A DNA stretch of 64,000 bases from AC-38 sp033856025. Its GTDB lineage: Bacteria; Actinomycetota; Thermoleophilia; Solirubrobacterales; Solirubrobacteraceae. Positions within the stretch are counted from its first letter, which is position 1. Every line of letters starts with the position of its first letter. The stretch lies in contig JAWVFQ010000001.1 in the NCBI GenBank assembly GCA_033856025.1, positions 1-64,000 on the forward strand, written 5' to 3'. This document shows positions 50,690-59,812 of this stretch, piece after piece. Below the pieces are notes generated by a model that was not told the DNA's origin, did no database searches, and saw nothing but the letters and a program-made list of their open reading frames with translations. The position numbers and the translations under genes are program-made.

Positions 50690-52639
50690 CTAGACGATCT
50701 GGACCCTGGTGATCGCGTCGATCATCCGGCGCGTGCAGATGTCGGGGCCGGGGAGGTTTGGGCGTAGGCGCCACATTGTGAACTGCGTGGTCGTCAGGAG
50801 CGCGCCGCCGGTGGCGTCGCGGGGGCGGCCGGACCACGTGTAGGCGACGGCGTAGTCGGCGCGGCGCGACTGGGGTGGGTAGGGGAAGAAGGCGTTCAGC
50901 GGGCGCAGGGCGCATATGCGGCGGTCGGCGAGCATGTAGTCGGCCCAGAGCTGGTGTCCTCCCGGTGGGATGTCGACGCGGACGGTGGCGGCTGGCGGGA
51001 GGGAGCGCGACCAGTCGCGGATGGCCAGGACGTCGCGCGTGACGTAGGCGTTGGTGTCGAGCAGCTCCCGGCGCGAGTTGACCGCCACGGCGACCGCGAG
51101 GGCGGCGAGGGCGGCTCCGGCCGCGATGGCGAGGCCGCGCGGCGGGCGGCGCAGGAGCTGGACGAGGCCGACGACGGCGAGCATCGCGGCCAGGGGCCCG
51201 GCGAACCCGACCGTCTTGAAGTAGAAGAGCTCGGCCTGGGTGCGGTGGCGGAAGTACGCGGCGGCGATCAGACCGGCCGCGGCGGTGACGCCGAGCGGGA
51301 CTCCGACGTCGCGGGGCGCGCGCCAGAGCGCGTAGCCCGCCGCGGCGAGCATGACGGCGACCGCGGCGCTGACCAGGACGGTCCCACCCGGGTCGAGCAG
51401 GCCCAGGGCGCGATGAAAGGGGATGTTGAGCAGCGCGTTGCCGCTCCAGCCGCCGAGGTCGCCCCACGGCGAGAGGGCGATCGCCGCCGACACCGACTTC
51501 TCGACGACGCCGCGCACGAGCACGGCGACGACGGCCAGGGCGGCCACGGCGCCGAGGGCGGCCGGGAGCGAGGGGCGGCGCAGGTGCAGCCGCGAGCGCT
51601 CGCGCCAGGCGCCGACCCCGAGGAACAGCAGCGGGAACGGGAGCATCAGCGGGTACGCGAACGCCCCGATCGCCGCGAACAGGACGAGCAGGGCGAGGCC
51701 GCGGCGGTCCGGCGCGCGCAGGAAGCCGGCGCCGGCGACCAGGATGAAGGGCAGCGAGAACAGCGCCCAGAGCTGGTTGTAGAAGGGGTGATCGGCGACG
51801 TGGATGGGGAGCCGGGCCAGCCCGACGGCGGCCATCGCGCCCAGCGCGGCGGCCGGCGGCGCGCGCAGGCCCACGCGCGCGAGGAGGAAGAAGCCGATCG
51901 ACACCAGTCCCAGGAGGGCCGCGGCCAGGTAGGGGAACGTTGCGATCGGGTCCAGCCCGCTGAGCTCGGTCACCGCCGCGAGCGGATAGAAGATCGGGTA
52001 CTTCGAGCGCCAGACGAGCGGTATGCGGTCGACCGGCAGCTCGGCGCGGATCGCCGTCGGCGGCGCGTGACGGACCAGCTCGGCGCTGCCCACGGCGAGC
52101 ATCACGTCCCCGTTCTGGCCCACCACGGTCCCGAACCCCGACCGCCAGACCGGCGACAGCGCCACGACCGCCACGACCGCGGCGACGAGGAGCGGCCACC
52201 CCAGGCGAACCCCGAGCGACTCCCCCGAAGCGGCCGCCTCCGGCGAAGCCGGCGCGACCTCCCGGGCTCCCCCTCGCCGGGCCCTTCCCAGGTGGGCGAG
52301 CACGCCGGTTACCGCACCGACCACCAACACCAGCGGCAGCGACACCCCGAACGGCACATGCGCGATCCCCAGCGCCCCCAGCGCGATGGCGGAGACGGCC
52401 GCGCCCACCGGCATCACCAGCAGCAGCCGGTACGTCGCGACCGACCGCGGGGTCAGCAGCAGCGCCGGCCCGTACCCGCACGCCACGCACAGCACGACGA
52501 ACGCGGCTCCGGCCCGCGCCCCGTCGACCACCGCCCGTGAGGCGCCCGCGTGGAACTCCAGGTGCTCCCAGGCGCCGAGCGCGAGCAGGCCGGTGGCGGC
52601 CGCGAGGAGCGGCCCGCGGCGTCGCAGCGCGGGGCTCAC
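50690..52639 (-). CDS. polytopic membrane protein, possible GT-C-type or glycan-locus protein
   Basis: The 649-residue protein has about 13-14 hydrophobic segments, then a soluble tail of about 140 residues (SRSLPPAATVRVDIPPGGHQLW to the end). The tail includes DRRICALRPLNAFFPYPPQS. An acidic loop (VGQNGDVMLAVGSAELVRHAPP) lies at the first outer face, where GT-C enzymes carry acidic residues. It shares the layout of the 903-residue protein at 12451-15162. Function is not assigned. The GTG start at 52639 overlaps the upstream TGA (GTGA), coupling it to the WecG-like gene. Confidence 0.68.
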   Translation of the reverse strand: MSPALRRRGPLLAAATGLLALGAWEHLEFHAGASRAVVDGARAGAAFVVLCVACGYGPALLLTPRSVATYRLLLVMPVGAAVSAIALGALGIAHVPFGVSLPLVLVVGAVTGVLAHLGRARRGGAREVAPASPEAAASGESLGVRLGWPLLVAAVVAVVALSPVWRSGFGTVVGQNGDVMLAVGSAELVRHAPPTAIRAELPVDRIPLVWRSKYPIFYPLAAVTELSGLDPIATFPYLAAALLGLVSIGFFLLARVGLRAPPAAALGAMAAVGLARLPIHVADHPFYNQLWALFSLPFILVAGAGFLRAPDRRGLALLVLFAAIGAFAYPLMLPFPLLFLGVGAWRERSRLHLRRPSLPAALGAVAALAVVAVLVRGVVEKSVSAAIALSPWGDLGGWSGNALLNIPFHRALGLLDPGGTVLVSAAVAVMLAAAGYALWRAPRDVGVPLGVTAAAGLIAAAYFRHRTQAELFYFKTVGFAGPLAAMLAVVGLVQLLRRPPRGLAIAAGAALAALAVAVAVNSRRELLDTNAYVTRDVLAIRDWSRSLPPAATVRVDIPPGGHQLWADYMLADRRICALRPLNAFFPYPPQSRRADYAVAYTWSGRPRDATGGALLTTTQFTMWRLRPNLPGPDICTRRMIDAITRVQIV

Positions 52640-53475
52640 CGGTCGCGGGCGTGCGCGCGCTGGCGCTCGGTGAACACCCGAGACAGGAACTTCGGGTTGC
52701 CCAGCAGGTAGCGGCGCCACATGCGGTGCGGCTCGATGGCCAGGCGCCAGATCCACTCCAGGCCGTTGTCGGCCAGCCAGCGCGGCGCGCGGGGCACGCG
52801 GCCCGCGATGTAGTCCAGCAGCGCGCCCACCGTCCAGAGGACGTCCGCGTCCAGGCGGTGGCCGTAGCGCTCGATCCACAGCTCCTGCTTGGGCGTCCCC
52901 ATCCCGACCAGCACGATGTCGGGCTGCCGCGCGTTGATGTCCTCGATCACGCGGTCGTTGTGGGGCGAGTCGAGGTCGAAGTAGCCGTGGTGGGCCCCGG
53001 CGATCCGCAGGTCCGGGTACCAGCGGCTCAGGCGCTTCGCCGCGTCGCGTGCCACCGGCGGGTCGGAGCCGAGCAGGTACAGCGAGCTCCCGGCCATCTC
53101 GCACATCGCGGCCAGGCCCCACACCCAGTCCGCCCCCGTCATGCGGTGGGGGACCGGGACCTCGAGGACGCGCGCGGCCAGCCGGACCCCGTAGCCGTCG
53201 CAGTAGACGAGGTCGGCCGTCTCCAGCGCGCGGCGCAGCTCCGGGACGGCGCGCGACTCGTTGACCACGTGGGCGTTGACGTACATCACCCGGTGCGGCT
53301 CGCCGGTCCCCACCCACGACGCGATCGTGCGCAGCATGTCCGCCGGCTGGGCCAGCTCGATCGGGATGTCGAAGATCCGCGAGGCCACGCGCCCGTCGCC
53401 GTCCACGGCGGTCAGCGCGGGCGGGGCGGGGGGAGGCGTCGTGGCGGTGGCCAGGGGCTGGGAGGGGCGAGCCAT
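52636..53475 (-). CDS. WecG/TagA/CpsF-family glycosyltransferase
   Basis: The 279-residue product belongs to GT26, which adds N-acetylmannosamine(uronate) or a related sugar to lipid-linked GlcNAc. Motifs are IFDIPIELAQPADMLRTI, YVNAHVVNESRAVPELRRAL (the T/A-x-N-A-x motif region), YCDGYGVRLAARVL, LYLLGSDPPVARDAA and VGMGTPKQELWIERYGH, the family hallmark. The first ~35 residues are Pro/Ala-rich. TATGAT at 53491-53486 lies ten bases before the ATG at 53475, supporting this start; the ATG at 53487 is an alternative. Confidence 0.9.
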   Translation of the reverse strand: MARPSQPLATATTPPPAPPALTAVDGDGRVASRIFDIPIELAQPADMLRTIASWVGTGEPHRVMYVNAHVVNESRAVPELRRALETADLVYCDGYGVRLAARVLEVPVPHRMTGADWVWGLAAMCEMAGSSLYLLGSDPPVARDAAKRLSRWYPDLRIAGAHHGYFDLDSPHNDRVIEDINARQPDIVLVGMGTPKQELWIERYGHRLDADVLWTVGALLDYIAGRVPRAPRWLADNGLEWIWRLAIEPHRMWRRYLLGNPKFLSRVFTERQRAHARDR

Positions 53476-53485
53476 GCCTGCGCGC

Positions 53486-53495
53486 ATCATAGGCT
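53486..53495. promoter_or_regulatory. overlapping divergent -10-like boxes
   Basis: TATGAT reads on the minus strand at 53491-53486 (ten bases before the WecG-like ATG) and TAGGCT on the plus strand at 53490-53495 (eight bases before the GTG at 53504). The two boxes share two bases, so polymerase could occupy only one at a time. Confidence 0.45.
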
Positions 53496-53503
53496 CCCGC
53501 CCC

Positions 53504-54502
53504 GTGGCCCTGGTCGCCTTCGACGCGCGCGACGCCCACGCACGCATGCCCCACGGCTCGGGTATCTACGCCCGCCGGCTGTCGGAGGCCCTGCGCGCGC
53601 GGGCGGCCTTCCCCTACTGGTTCGCGCAGGACGGCGGCCCCGGGCCGGAGCTGTGGTTCGAGCAGGCGCGGCTCCCGCGCGAGCTGCGCCGCCGCGGCGC
53701 GTCGCTGATCCATGCCCCGAACTGCTTCCTGCCGCTGCGCCGGCCCTGCCCCGGCGTGGTGACCGTCCACGACCTGGCGTTCCACGAGTTCCCGCACGAC
53801 TTCGGGACGCGGACGGGCTGGAAGTACCGGACGTTCACCCCGCGGGCGGCGCGGTCGGCCCAGCGGGTGATCTGCGTGTCGGAGTTCACCCGCCGCGACG
53901 TGTGCGAACGCTACGGCGTCGACCCCGAGCGCACGCGCGTGATCGGCGAGGCGCCGGCGCTGCCGGCCGGCGACGCCCCGCCTCCGCCCGGCCCCTACCT
54001 GCTGGCCGTGGGGGACCTGCGGCCCAAGAAGAACCTCGGCCTGGTGGTCCGGGCGTGGCGGGCGCTGCGCGAGCAGGGCCTGGAGCACCGGCTGGTGCTC
54101 GCAGGGGCCGACCTGGGCGAGGGGGCGCGGCTGCGCGAGCTCGCGGGCGACGAGCCGCTGGAGCTGACCGGGTTCGTGGACGACGCGCGGGTGGACGCGC
54201 TGCTGCGCGGCGCCGACCTGCTCGTGCACGCCGGCCTCTACGAGGGCTTCGGCCTGATCGTCGTGGAGGCGATGGCCCGGGGCTGCCCGGTGGCCCTGGC
54301 GCGGGCGGGAGCGCTGCCCGAGACGGGCGCCGGCGCGGCCGTCTACTTCGAGGCCGACGACGTCGACTCGGCCGCCCAGGCGATCCGGACGGCGCTGTCC
54401 GACCGGGAGCGCCTCGCCGCCGCGGGCCGCGCGCGAGCGGACGGGATGTCCTGGGCGCAGACCGCGCGGGCCACCGAGGACGTCTACCGGGAGCTGCTGT
54501 GA
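53504..54502 (+). CDS. GT4 family glycosyltransferase
   Basis: A 332-residue GT-B enzyme with the short acceptor half typical of mannosyl- or rhamnosyl-type transferases. It starts VALVAFDARDAHARMPHGSGIYARRL, then GVVTVHDLAFHEFPHDF and VICVSEFTRRDV (read in parts), PYLLAVGDLRPKKNLGLVVRAW and HAGLYEGFGLIVVEAMARGCPVA. The GTG at 53504 is preferred because TAGGCT lies eight bases upstream. An ATG at 53474 with GGGAGGGG upstream is possible but would overlap the divergent gene's start. Confidence 0.87.
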   Translation: MALVAFDARDAHARMPHGSGIYARRLSEALRARAAFPYWFAQDGGPGPELWFEQARLPRELRRRGASLIHAPNCFLPLRRPCPGVVTVHDLAFHEFPHDFGTRTGWKYRTFTPRAARSAQRVICVSEFTRRDVCERYGVDPERTRVIGEAPALPAGDAPPPPGPYLLAVGDLRPKKNLGLVVRAWRALREQGLEHRLVLAGADLGEGARLRELAGDEPLELTGFVDDARVDALLRGADLLVHAGLYEGFGLIVVEAMARGCPVALARAGALPETGAGAAVYFEADDVDSAAQAIRTALSDRERLAAAGRARADGMSWAQTARATEDVYRELL

Positions 54503-54521
54503 CGCCGCGCTGGGCAACTCG

Positions 54522-55484
54522 GTGGTGCCGGCGGTGAGGATCTCCTTCTTCATGCTGGCCACCGGCGAGGCGGCCCTGCTCGCCCGCTCCCTCCCGGCCG
54601 CGGCCGCCGAGTCGCCCGACGAGCTGGTGCTCCTCGACAACGGCGCCGACGACGCGGTGGCGACGCTGGGCGAGGCGCATGGCGCCCGCGTCGTGCGGCT
54701 GGAGCGCCGCGCCTCCTACTGCGAGGCGATGAACGCGGGGATCGCGGCGTGCTCGGGCGAGGCGGTCGCGCTGCTGCAGCCGGACACGTTCGTCGCGCCC
54801 GGCTACCGCGACGCGGCGCTGCGGGCGCTGGCGGACCCGGACGTCGGCGCCGTGGCGCCGCGACTCGTGCGGGCCAGCGCCGGCGGCGAGCCGACCGGCG
54901 AGCTCGACACCGCGGGGATGGTCGTGGACCGCCGGCGCAAGAACGGCCTGGTGGGCCACGGGACGCCGGCGGACGCGTGGTCGCGGCGCGGCGCGGTGTT
55001 CGGCGCCGACGGCGCGGCCGCCGTGTACCGGCGCGAGGCGCTGCGCGACGGCGCGCTGGGCGACGAGGTCTTCGACCCCGACCTGGAGCGCTGGGCCGCC
55101 GACGCGGACCTGGCCTGGCGCACGCGGGTCCTGGGATGGACGGCCGTGTTCGAGCCCGACGCGGTGGCCCGCCATATCCGCACGTACTCCCCGTCCACCC
55201 GGGCCACGATGAGCGCGGCCGACCGGCGGATGCAGTTTCGCAACCGCTACCTGATGATCGCCAAGAACGACTCGTGGGCCGAGGCGCGCCGCGACCTCCA
55301 TCGGATCGCCCTCTACGAGGCGCTGGCGCTCGGCCACGCGCTGCTGCGCGAGCGCGAGCTCCTGCCCGCCTATGGCGAGGCGCGCCGGCGACTGCCCGCG
55401 GCCCGCGCGCGGCGCCGGCAGATCCAGGCCCGCCGCCGCGCGAAGCGGGTCCCGTTCGGGCTGGAGGCGGCGCCGGCGGAGTAG
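54522..55484 (+). CDS. GT2-type glycosyltransferase
   Basis: A 320-residue protein of the GT-A fold. It has VRISFFMLATGEAALLARSLP, a nucleotide-binding DNGADDAVA (normally DNGSxD), ALLQPDTFVAPGYRDAALRAL in place of the DxD strand, YRREALRDGALGDEVFDPDLE (acceptor loop) and DADLAWRTRVLGW, the ED-like catalytic region. The classical DxD metal motif is degenerate (QPDT), which occurs in some rhamnosyltransferase-like enzymes. The C-terminal ~60 residues are basic. Start is GTG 54522 or the in-frame GTG 54534. It follows the preceding GT gene by 19 bases. Confidence 0.78.
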   Translation: MVPAVRISFFMLATGEAALLARSLPAAAAESPDELVLLDNGADDAVATLGEAHGARVVRLERRASYCEAMNAGIAACSGEAVALLQPDTFVAPGYRDAALRALADPDVGAVAPRLVRASAGGEPTGELDTAGMVVDRRRKNGLVGHGTPADAWSRRGAVFGADGAAAVYRREALRDGALGDEVFDPDLERWAADADLAWRTRVLGWTAVFEPDAVARHIRTYSPSTRATMSAADRRMQFRNRYLMIAKNDSWAEARRDLHRIALYEALALGHALLRERELLPAYGEARRRLPAARARRRQIQARRRAKRVPFGLEAAPAE

Positions 55485-55500
55485 GCCCCCGCCGGGCCGG

Positions 55501-56439
55501 TCAGCTCGGCGCGGCCGGGCCCTCCCAGCCGGCGGCGCGCTCGTAGGTCTCCCAGGTGGCGCGGGCGGCGTCGGTCCAGGTCCACTCCGGGGGCGGCGGC
55601 GCGGGCCGGGTGGCCGCCTCGGCGGCGGCGACCAGCCCCGCCATGTCGCCCGCGTGCACCCACGTGGCGCGGTCGCCGAGCACCTCGCGCACGGCCGCGA
55701 CGTCGGTGGCGGCGACCGGCGTCCCGCAGGCCAGCGCCTCCACGGGGGGCAGGCCGAAGCCCTCGTCGTCGGAGGGGAAGACCAGCGCGTGGGCGCCGGT
55801 GTAGATGGCGGCCAGGTCGGAGTCGGGGACGTGGCCGGTGAGCTGCACGTCCGGAAGCTCGGAGGCCCAGCGCTGGTGGCGCCCCACCAGCACGAGCGGC
55901 AGGCGCCGCGGCGCGGCGGCCAGGGCGGCGACGCGCTTGCGCGGGTCGGGATGCTGCAGGCCGCCCACCCACAGCAGGTAGTCCTCCGGGAGGTCGTAGC
56001 GCGCCCGCACCGCGGCCACCTCCTCCGGCGGGGCGGCCCGCAGCGCGGGGGCCGCCGCCTCGGCGATCACGTCGATGCGCTCGCCGGGGAAGTCGAGGAG
56101 CTCCACCGCGTCGTTGGCCACCACGTGCGTGGGCACGATCAGCCGTGCCGCGCGGCGGACCGCCAGGTAACGCATCCTGAACCGCACGCCCGTGCGCAGG
56201 TACTCGCCGCGGCGCTTGAGCGGCACCAGGTCGTGGAGCGTCACGACCATGGCGCAGGGCGAGCGCAGCAGCGCGCCGTCGATCCACGGGGAGTGGAAGA
56301 CGTCCGCGCCGCGCGGCCGGTGCGTCTCGACGAGCTCGCGCCCCTCGGCGGTCTCGCCGAGAGCCTCGCGCAGGCAGCGCACGTAGCGCCCGATCCCCCG
56401 CGCGTCCCGCGCGCCGCGAACGTCCAGCGCGACCCTCAT
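55501..56439 (-). CDS. GT4 family glycosyltransferase
   Basis: A 312-residue GT-B enzyme beginning VALDVRGARDARGIGRYVRCL, the short N-terminal half of mannosyltransferase-type GT4 proteins. Then come VVTLHDLVPLKRRGEYLRTG, YLLWVGGLQHPDPRKRVAAL, VPDSDLAAIYTGAHALVFPS and DEGFGLPPVEALACGTPVAA with the E-x7-E-like donor motif. The acceptor and sugar are unknown. The ATG at 56439 overlaps the upstream TGA, so it is coupled to the gene at 56436-57464. Its C-terminus is close to the end of the convergent GT2 gene. Confidence 0.87.
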   Translation of the reverse strand: MRVALDVRGARDARGIGRYVRCLREALGETAEGRELVETHRPRGADVFHSPWIDGALLRSPCAMVVTLHDLVPLKRRGEYLRTGVRFRMRYLAVRRAARLIVPTHVVANDAVELLDFPGERIDVIAEAAAPALRAAPPEEVAAVRARYDLPEDYLLWVGGLQHPDPRKRVAALAAAPRRLPLVLVGRHQRWASELPDVQLTGHVPDSDLAAIYTGAHALVFPSDDEGFGLPPVEALACGTPVAATDVAAVREVLGDRATWVHAGDMAGLVAAAEAATRPAPPPPEWTWTDAARATWETYERAAGWEGPAAPS

Positions 56440-57464
56440 CCGACCAGCGCCTCGAAGCGGTCGGCGTAGGCCTCGGTGCTGAAGCGGGCGGCGGCGCTGC
56501 GGGCGGCGGCGCCCATCTCGTCGCGCCGGGCCAGGACCTCGAGGACGGCCGCGGCCAGGGCGGGGGGATCGCCGGGGGCGACGAGGCGGCCGGTGACACC
56601 GTCGTCGACCACCTCCGCGACGCCTCCCACCCGGGTGGCCACGACCGGGGTCCCGACGGCCATCGCCTCGGCGAGCACGGTCCCGAAGGGCTCCTGGCGC
56701 GAGGGCAGCACGAGGACGTCCAGATGGCGCATCAGGCCGGGGCCGCCGTCGACCCAGCCGAAGCGCTCCACGCCGCGCGCCCGCGCCTCGCGCTCCACCG
56801 CCGCCTCGTACCCGGCATCGGCCTGGAACGGCCCGCCGCCGACCAGGACGACGCGGGCGCCCGGCGCGCCCTCCCGGATCGCCGGCGCCGCGCGCACCAG
56901 GTCCAGCGGCGCCTTGCGTGGCTCGATCCGGCCGAGGAAGCCGATGACCGGGCCGTCTCCGGGCGCCCACGGCGCATCGACCGCGGGCGGGTCGAGGTCG
57001 ACCGCCTCGTAGACCACCTCCGCGCGCAGCGGGCGCAGGGCGTCGGCGGTGGCCCGGGACGCGGCCAGCACGACGTCGGCGCGGCGCCACATCCGCGGCA
57101 CCCGCTCGACGATGTCGTGCACGCTGAGGACGGTCCGCGCCGGCAGGCCGCGCAGGGCGGGGAGCACCCGTCCGCACACCGTCCCGTTCAGCAGCACCAC
57201 GTCGGCGTCGCGGGCCAGCGCCCGGGCGCGGGGCCACGAACGGACGGCCGCCGCGCCCGCGCCCCGGCCGAGCCCCCCGACGTCGAGCGTGCGCGCCCCA
57301 TGCCCGCCGCGGACCGCGGCGTCGAGCACCCCGCCGCTGCCCGGCGCCGTCACCTTGACCGCCCAGCCGCGAGCGGCCAGCTCGCGGAGCAGGCGCAGCA
57401 TCGAGGTCTCCGCCCCCCCGGGCTCCCGCACCGGAGTGACGGCGAGCAGCCGGCAGCGTGCCAT
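56436..57464 (-). CDS. GT4 family glycosyltransferase
   Basis: A 342-residue GT-B enzyme. It has LLAVTPVREPGGAETSMLRLL (acceptor half), RTVLSVHDIVERVPRMWRRA, PVIGFLGRIEPRKAPLDLVR, RVVLVGGGPFQADAGYEAAV and VLPSRQEPFGTVLAEAMAVG, the donor-phosphate glutamate motif. TATCGT at 57478-57473 lies eight bases before the ATG at 57464 and no Shine-Dalgarno is seen. It leads a two-gene unit with the GT4 gene downstream. Confidence 0.87.
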   Translation of the reverse strand: MARCRLLAVTPVREPGGAETSMLRLLRELAARGWAVKVTAPGSGGVLDAAVRGGHGARTLDVGGLGRGAGAAAVRSWPRARALARDADVVLLNGTVCGRVLPALRGLPARTVLSVHDIVERVPRMWRRADVVLAASRATADALRPLRAEVVYEAVDLDPPAVDAPWAPGDGPVIGFLGRIEPRKAPLDLVRAAPAIREGAPGARVVLVGGGPFQADAGYEAAVEREARARGVERFGWVDGGPGLMRHLDVLVLPSRQEPFGTVLAEAMAVGTPVVATRVGGVAEVVDDGVTGRLVAPGDPPALAAAVLEVLARRDEMGAAARSAAARFSTEAYADRFEALVG

Positions 57465-57472
57465 CGGCCGCG

Positions 57473-57505
57473 ACGATACCCGGGCCGCCGCGGCGCCCGT
57501 AGCCT
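57473..57505. promoter_or_regulatory. divergent -10-like boxes
   Basis: TATCGT (minus, 57478-57473) is eight bases before the GT4 ATG at 57464. TAGCCT (plus, 57500-57505) is eight bases before the GT2 ATG at 57514. Both fit the leaderless pattern. Confidence 0.42.
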
Positions 57506-57513
57506 CTGCGCCC

Positions 57514-58305
57514 ATGCGCGCCAGCGTGGTGATCCGGGCCCGGGACGAGGCCGCGACCCTCGGGGAGGTCCTGGACCGGCTGGCCGCGCAGACCGCCGGC
57601 CACGAGGTGATCGTCGTGGACTCCGGCTCGCGCGATGCCACTCGCGACATCGCGCGCGACCGCGGCGCCCGCGTCCTCGACCTCCCGCCCGCGCGCTTCA
57701 CCTACGGGCGCGCGCTCAATCTCGGCGCCGCGCAGGCGAGCGCGGACGTCGTCGTGGCGCTCTCCGCCCACGCGTTCCCGCCCGACGCGTCGTGGCTGGA
57801 CCGGATGGTCGCGTGGTTCGAGGACCCGGCCGTGGCGTGCGCGTTCGGCGAGGTGCGCGACGAGCGCCACGCCCCCCTGCGCGAGCCCGTGCGACAGGAC
57901 GCCGCGCGCCTGGAGGCCCACCCCCACTGGGGCTACTCCAACTCCGCCGGCGGCTTTCGTGCCGCGCTGTGGCGCGAGCGGCCATTCCGCGAGGACATGC
58001 CGGGGACCGAGGACCGCGAGTGGTCGCTGTGGGCCCTGCGCCGCGGCCACGTATGCGTGCTGGACCCGGCGCTCGCGGTGCGCCACGACCACTCGAACGA
58101 GTCCCTGCGCGACTCGTGGCGGCGCTACGAGCGCGAGGCGCGCGGGTTCGCCATGTTCCTCGACCTCCCGCCCTACCGGGCGCGCGACGCCGTGGCGGAG
58201 TGGTGGACGGACCAGGGCTGGCACCGCTCGCGCGCCCGGGCGCGCCTGGACCCGCGGCGCATGGCGCGCCTGGCGGGGCGCTGGCGCGGGCGCCGGCGAG
58301 GCTAG
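57514..58305 (+). CDS. GT2 family glycosyltransferase
   Basis: A 263-residue GT-A enzyme with ASVVIRARDEAATLGEVLDRL, VIVVDSGSRDATRDIARDRG (donor nucleotide-binding, with the DSGS motif of rhamnosyltransferase-like members), SADVVVALSAHAFPPDASWL (in place of DxD, as in RgpF-type enzymes) and EDREWSLWALRRGH (catalytic acidic region). It probably adds rhamnose or a related sugar, but this is inference from the family. Its stop shares CTAG with the convergent membrane protein gene. Confidence 0.85.
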   Translation: MRASVVIRARDEAATLGEVLDRLAAQTAGHEVIVVDSGSRDATRDIARDRGARVLDLPPARFTYGRALNLGAAQASADVVVALSAHAFPPDASWLDRMVAWFEDPAVACAFGEVRDERHAPLREPVRQDAARLEAHPHWGYSNSAGGFRAALWRERPFREDMPGTEDREWSLWALRRGHVCVLDPALAVRHDHSNESLRDSWRRYEREARGFAMFLDLPPYRARDAVAEWWTDQGWHRSRARARLDPRRMARLAGRWRGRRRG

Positions 58306-59780
58306 TCCGCCGGGCGCTCGGCCACGGCCAGCGCGGCGCGGGCGATCGGGTCCGCGCCCAGCGTCGCGGGCGTCAAGAGGACCGGCCGCGGGCTGCGGTA
58401 GTGCGCCACGGCGATCGCCTGGTGCTGGCTCGCGCCGGTTCGCCGGAACGGGCCGATCGCGGCCGGAAGCGCGGCGGCCGACGCGTCCTGCGCGACCAGC
58501 GCCAGCTCGTCCACGGTGGCGCCGCCCGCGCCCAGCGGCGCCTGGAGAGCGCCCTCGCGCTGCCGGTACACGCGCAGCGCCCGGTGGGCCCAGGGCGGCG
58601 TGAAGAGCACGAGCCGGGCCGGCCGCGGCGGGCCCACCGCGCGCGCCACGTCCCGCCAGGGCGGGCGGCGCAGCGCGGGGTCCGCGGCGACCGTCACCGA
58701 CACGGCGAGGCCGATCGCGCACAGCGCCCCGGCGGCGATCAGGCCGGCCCGGCCGGCGCGCGCCGCGCCCAGGCCCGCCGCCAGCGCCACCAGGAACGGC
58801 ACCACGGCGACGATGACGTCGCGGTCGAAGAAGTAGCCGTTGCGCACCAGGGCGATGGCCAGCGGCACGGCCAGCACGAGCCCCGCCACGCCGAGCGCCA
58901 CGCCCGCGCCGTGGCGCTCGGCCGGCTCCCCACGCGCCGCCAGCGCCCAGAACCCGGCGATCACGAGCAGCGCCGCCGCCACGCCGTAGCCCCGCGGTGG
59001 CGCGACGCGGACCGCCACGTTCACCAGTCCGACGTGGGCGGTCAGCAGCTCGTGCACGACCTGGCCGAGGCGCAGGTCCAGCGGGATGTTCCCGATCCAC
59101 GACGGGTCGTTGGGGCCGCTCGTCTGGTCGCGCGCCAGCGGCGCCAGCGCGAGGCCGGTCACGGCCACGGGTGCGGCGGCGAGCGCCACGGCCCGCCGGG
59201 CGCCGGGCAGGCGCAGGAGCAGCCACACGGCCTCGGGGAGGATCAGGAAGCCCGCGACGTAGTGGGTGGCCAGCGCGAGCGCCGAGGCAATCCCCCAGGC
59301 GGCGAGGTCGCGGGGGCGCGGCTCGCGCAGCGCGCGGGCGAAGAACCACAGCGACAGCGCGGCCAGCAGGACGAGCAGGGCGTACGCGCGCGCCTCCTGC
59401 GAGTACCAGACGAGCATCGGGTCGAAGGCCACGAGCGCGGCGGCCACCATGCCGGCGCGCCGCGACACCAGGTCCCGGCCGATCCAGTACGCCACCGGGA
59501 TCGTGGCGGTGCCCGCGAGCGCCGACAGCGACCGCAGCCCCACCTCGCCCTGTCCGAACACCTTCGACCAGACCCACAGCAGCGCGAAGTACAGCGGCGG
59601 CGTCGCCTCCTGGTCGCGCACGGCGGAGAACGTGGCGCCGAGGCCGGGCCGCAGCACGGAGAGGGTCCCGGCCTCGTCGTACCACAGGCTCTGCGCGTCC
59701 AGCGTGGCCAGGCGCAGCGCGGCGCCCGCGACCACGAGGCCCCCGACGACCCAGCTCGCGCGCCCCCCGTGGCCGGACAT
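58302..59780 (-). CDS. GT39/ArnT-like membrane glycosyltransferase
   Basis: The 492-residue protein has about 11 membrane helices and the family's first outer loop LWYDEAGTLSVLRPGLGATF, with the catalytic Asp-Glu (YDEA) of dolichyl/polyprenyl-phosphate sugar transferases (PMT/ArnT). Further on is ATPPLYFALLWVWSKVFG and YSQEARAYALLVLLAALS, the second family signature. A soluble C-terminal region (about 385-492) follows. It would transfer a polyprenyl-phosphate-linked sugar to a target outside the membrane. The ATG at 59780 is chosen because TAGGTT (59793-59788) lies seven bases upstream; the TTG at 59789 is less likely. Confidence 0.87.
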   Translation of the reverse strand: MSGHGGRASWVVGGLVVAGAALRLATLDAQSLWYDEAGTLSVLRPGLGATFSAVRDQEATPPLYFALLWVWSKVFGQGEVGLRSLSALAGTATIPVAYWIGRDLVSRRAGMVAAALVAFDPMLVWYSQEARAYALLVLLAALSLWFFARALREPRPRDLAAWGIASALALATHYVAGFLILPEAVWLLLRLPGARRAVALAAAPVAVTGLALAPLARDQTSGPNDPSWIGNIPLDLRLGQVVHELLTAHVGLVNVAVRVAPPRGYGVAAALLVIAGFWALAARGEPAERHGAGVALGVAGLVLAVPLAIALVRNGYFFDRDVIVAVVPFLVALAAGLGAARAGRAGLIAAGALCAIGLAVSVTVAADPALRRPPWRDVARAVGPPRPARLVLFTPPWAHRALRVYRQREGALQAPLGAGGATVDELALVAQDASAAALPAAIGPFRRTGASQHQAIAVAHYRSPRPVLLTPATLGADPIARAALAVAERPAD

Positions 59781-59787
59781 GCGCCGC

Positions 59788-59793
59788 AACCTA
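59788..59793 (-). promoter_or_regulatory. -10-like TAGGTT for the membrane glycosyltransferase
   Basis: TAGGTT on the minus strand ends seven bases before the ATG at 59780 in a 32-base divergent space. Confidence 0.4.
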
Positions 59794-59812
59794 CATGTGC
59801 GACCGTCCCGGC

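Noticed and set aside
53474..53504. ATG at 53474 with GGGAGGGG upstream as start of the GT4 gene
   Set aside because: It would overlap the start of the divergent WecG-like gene; the TAGGCT box eight bases before GTG 53504 fits the local leaderless pattern better. Not excluded.
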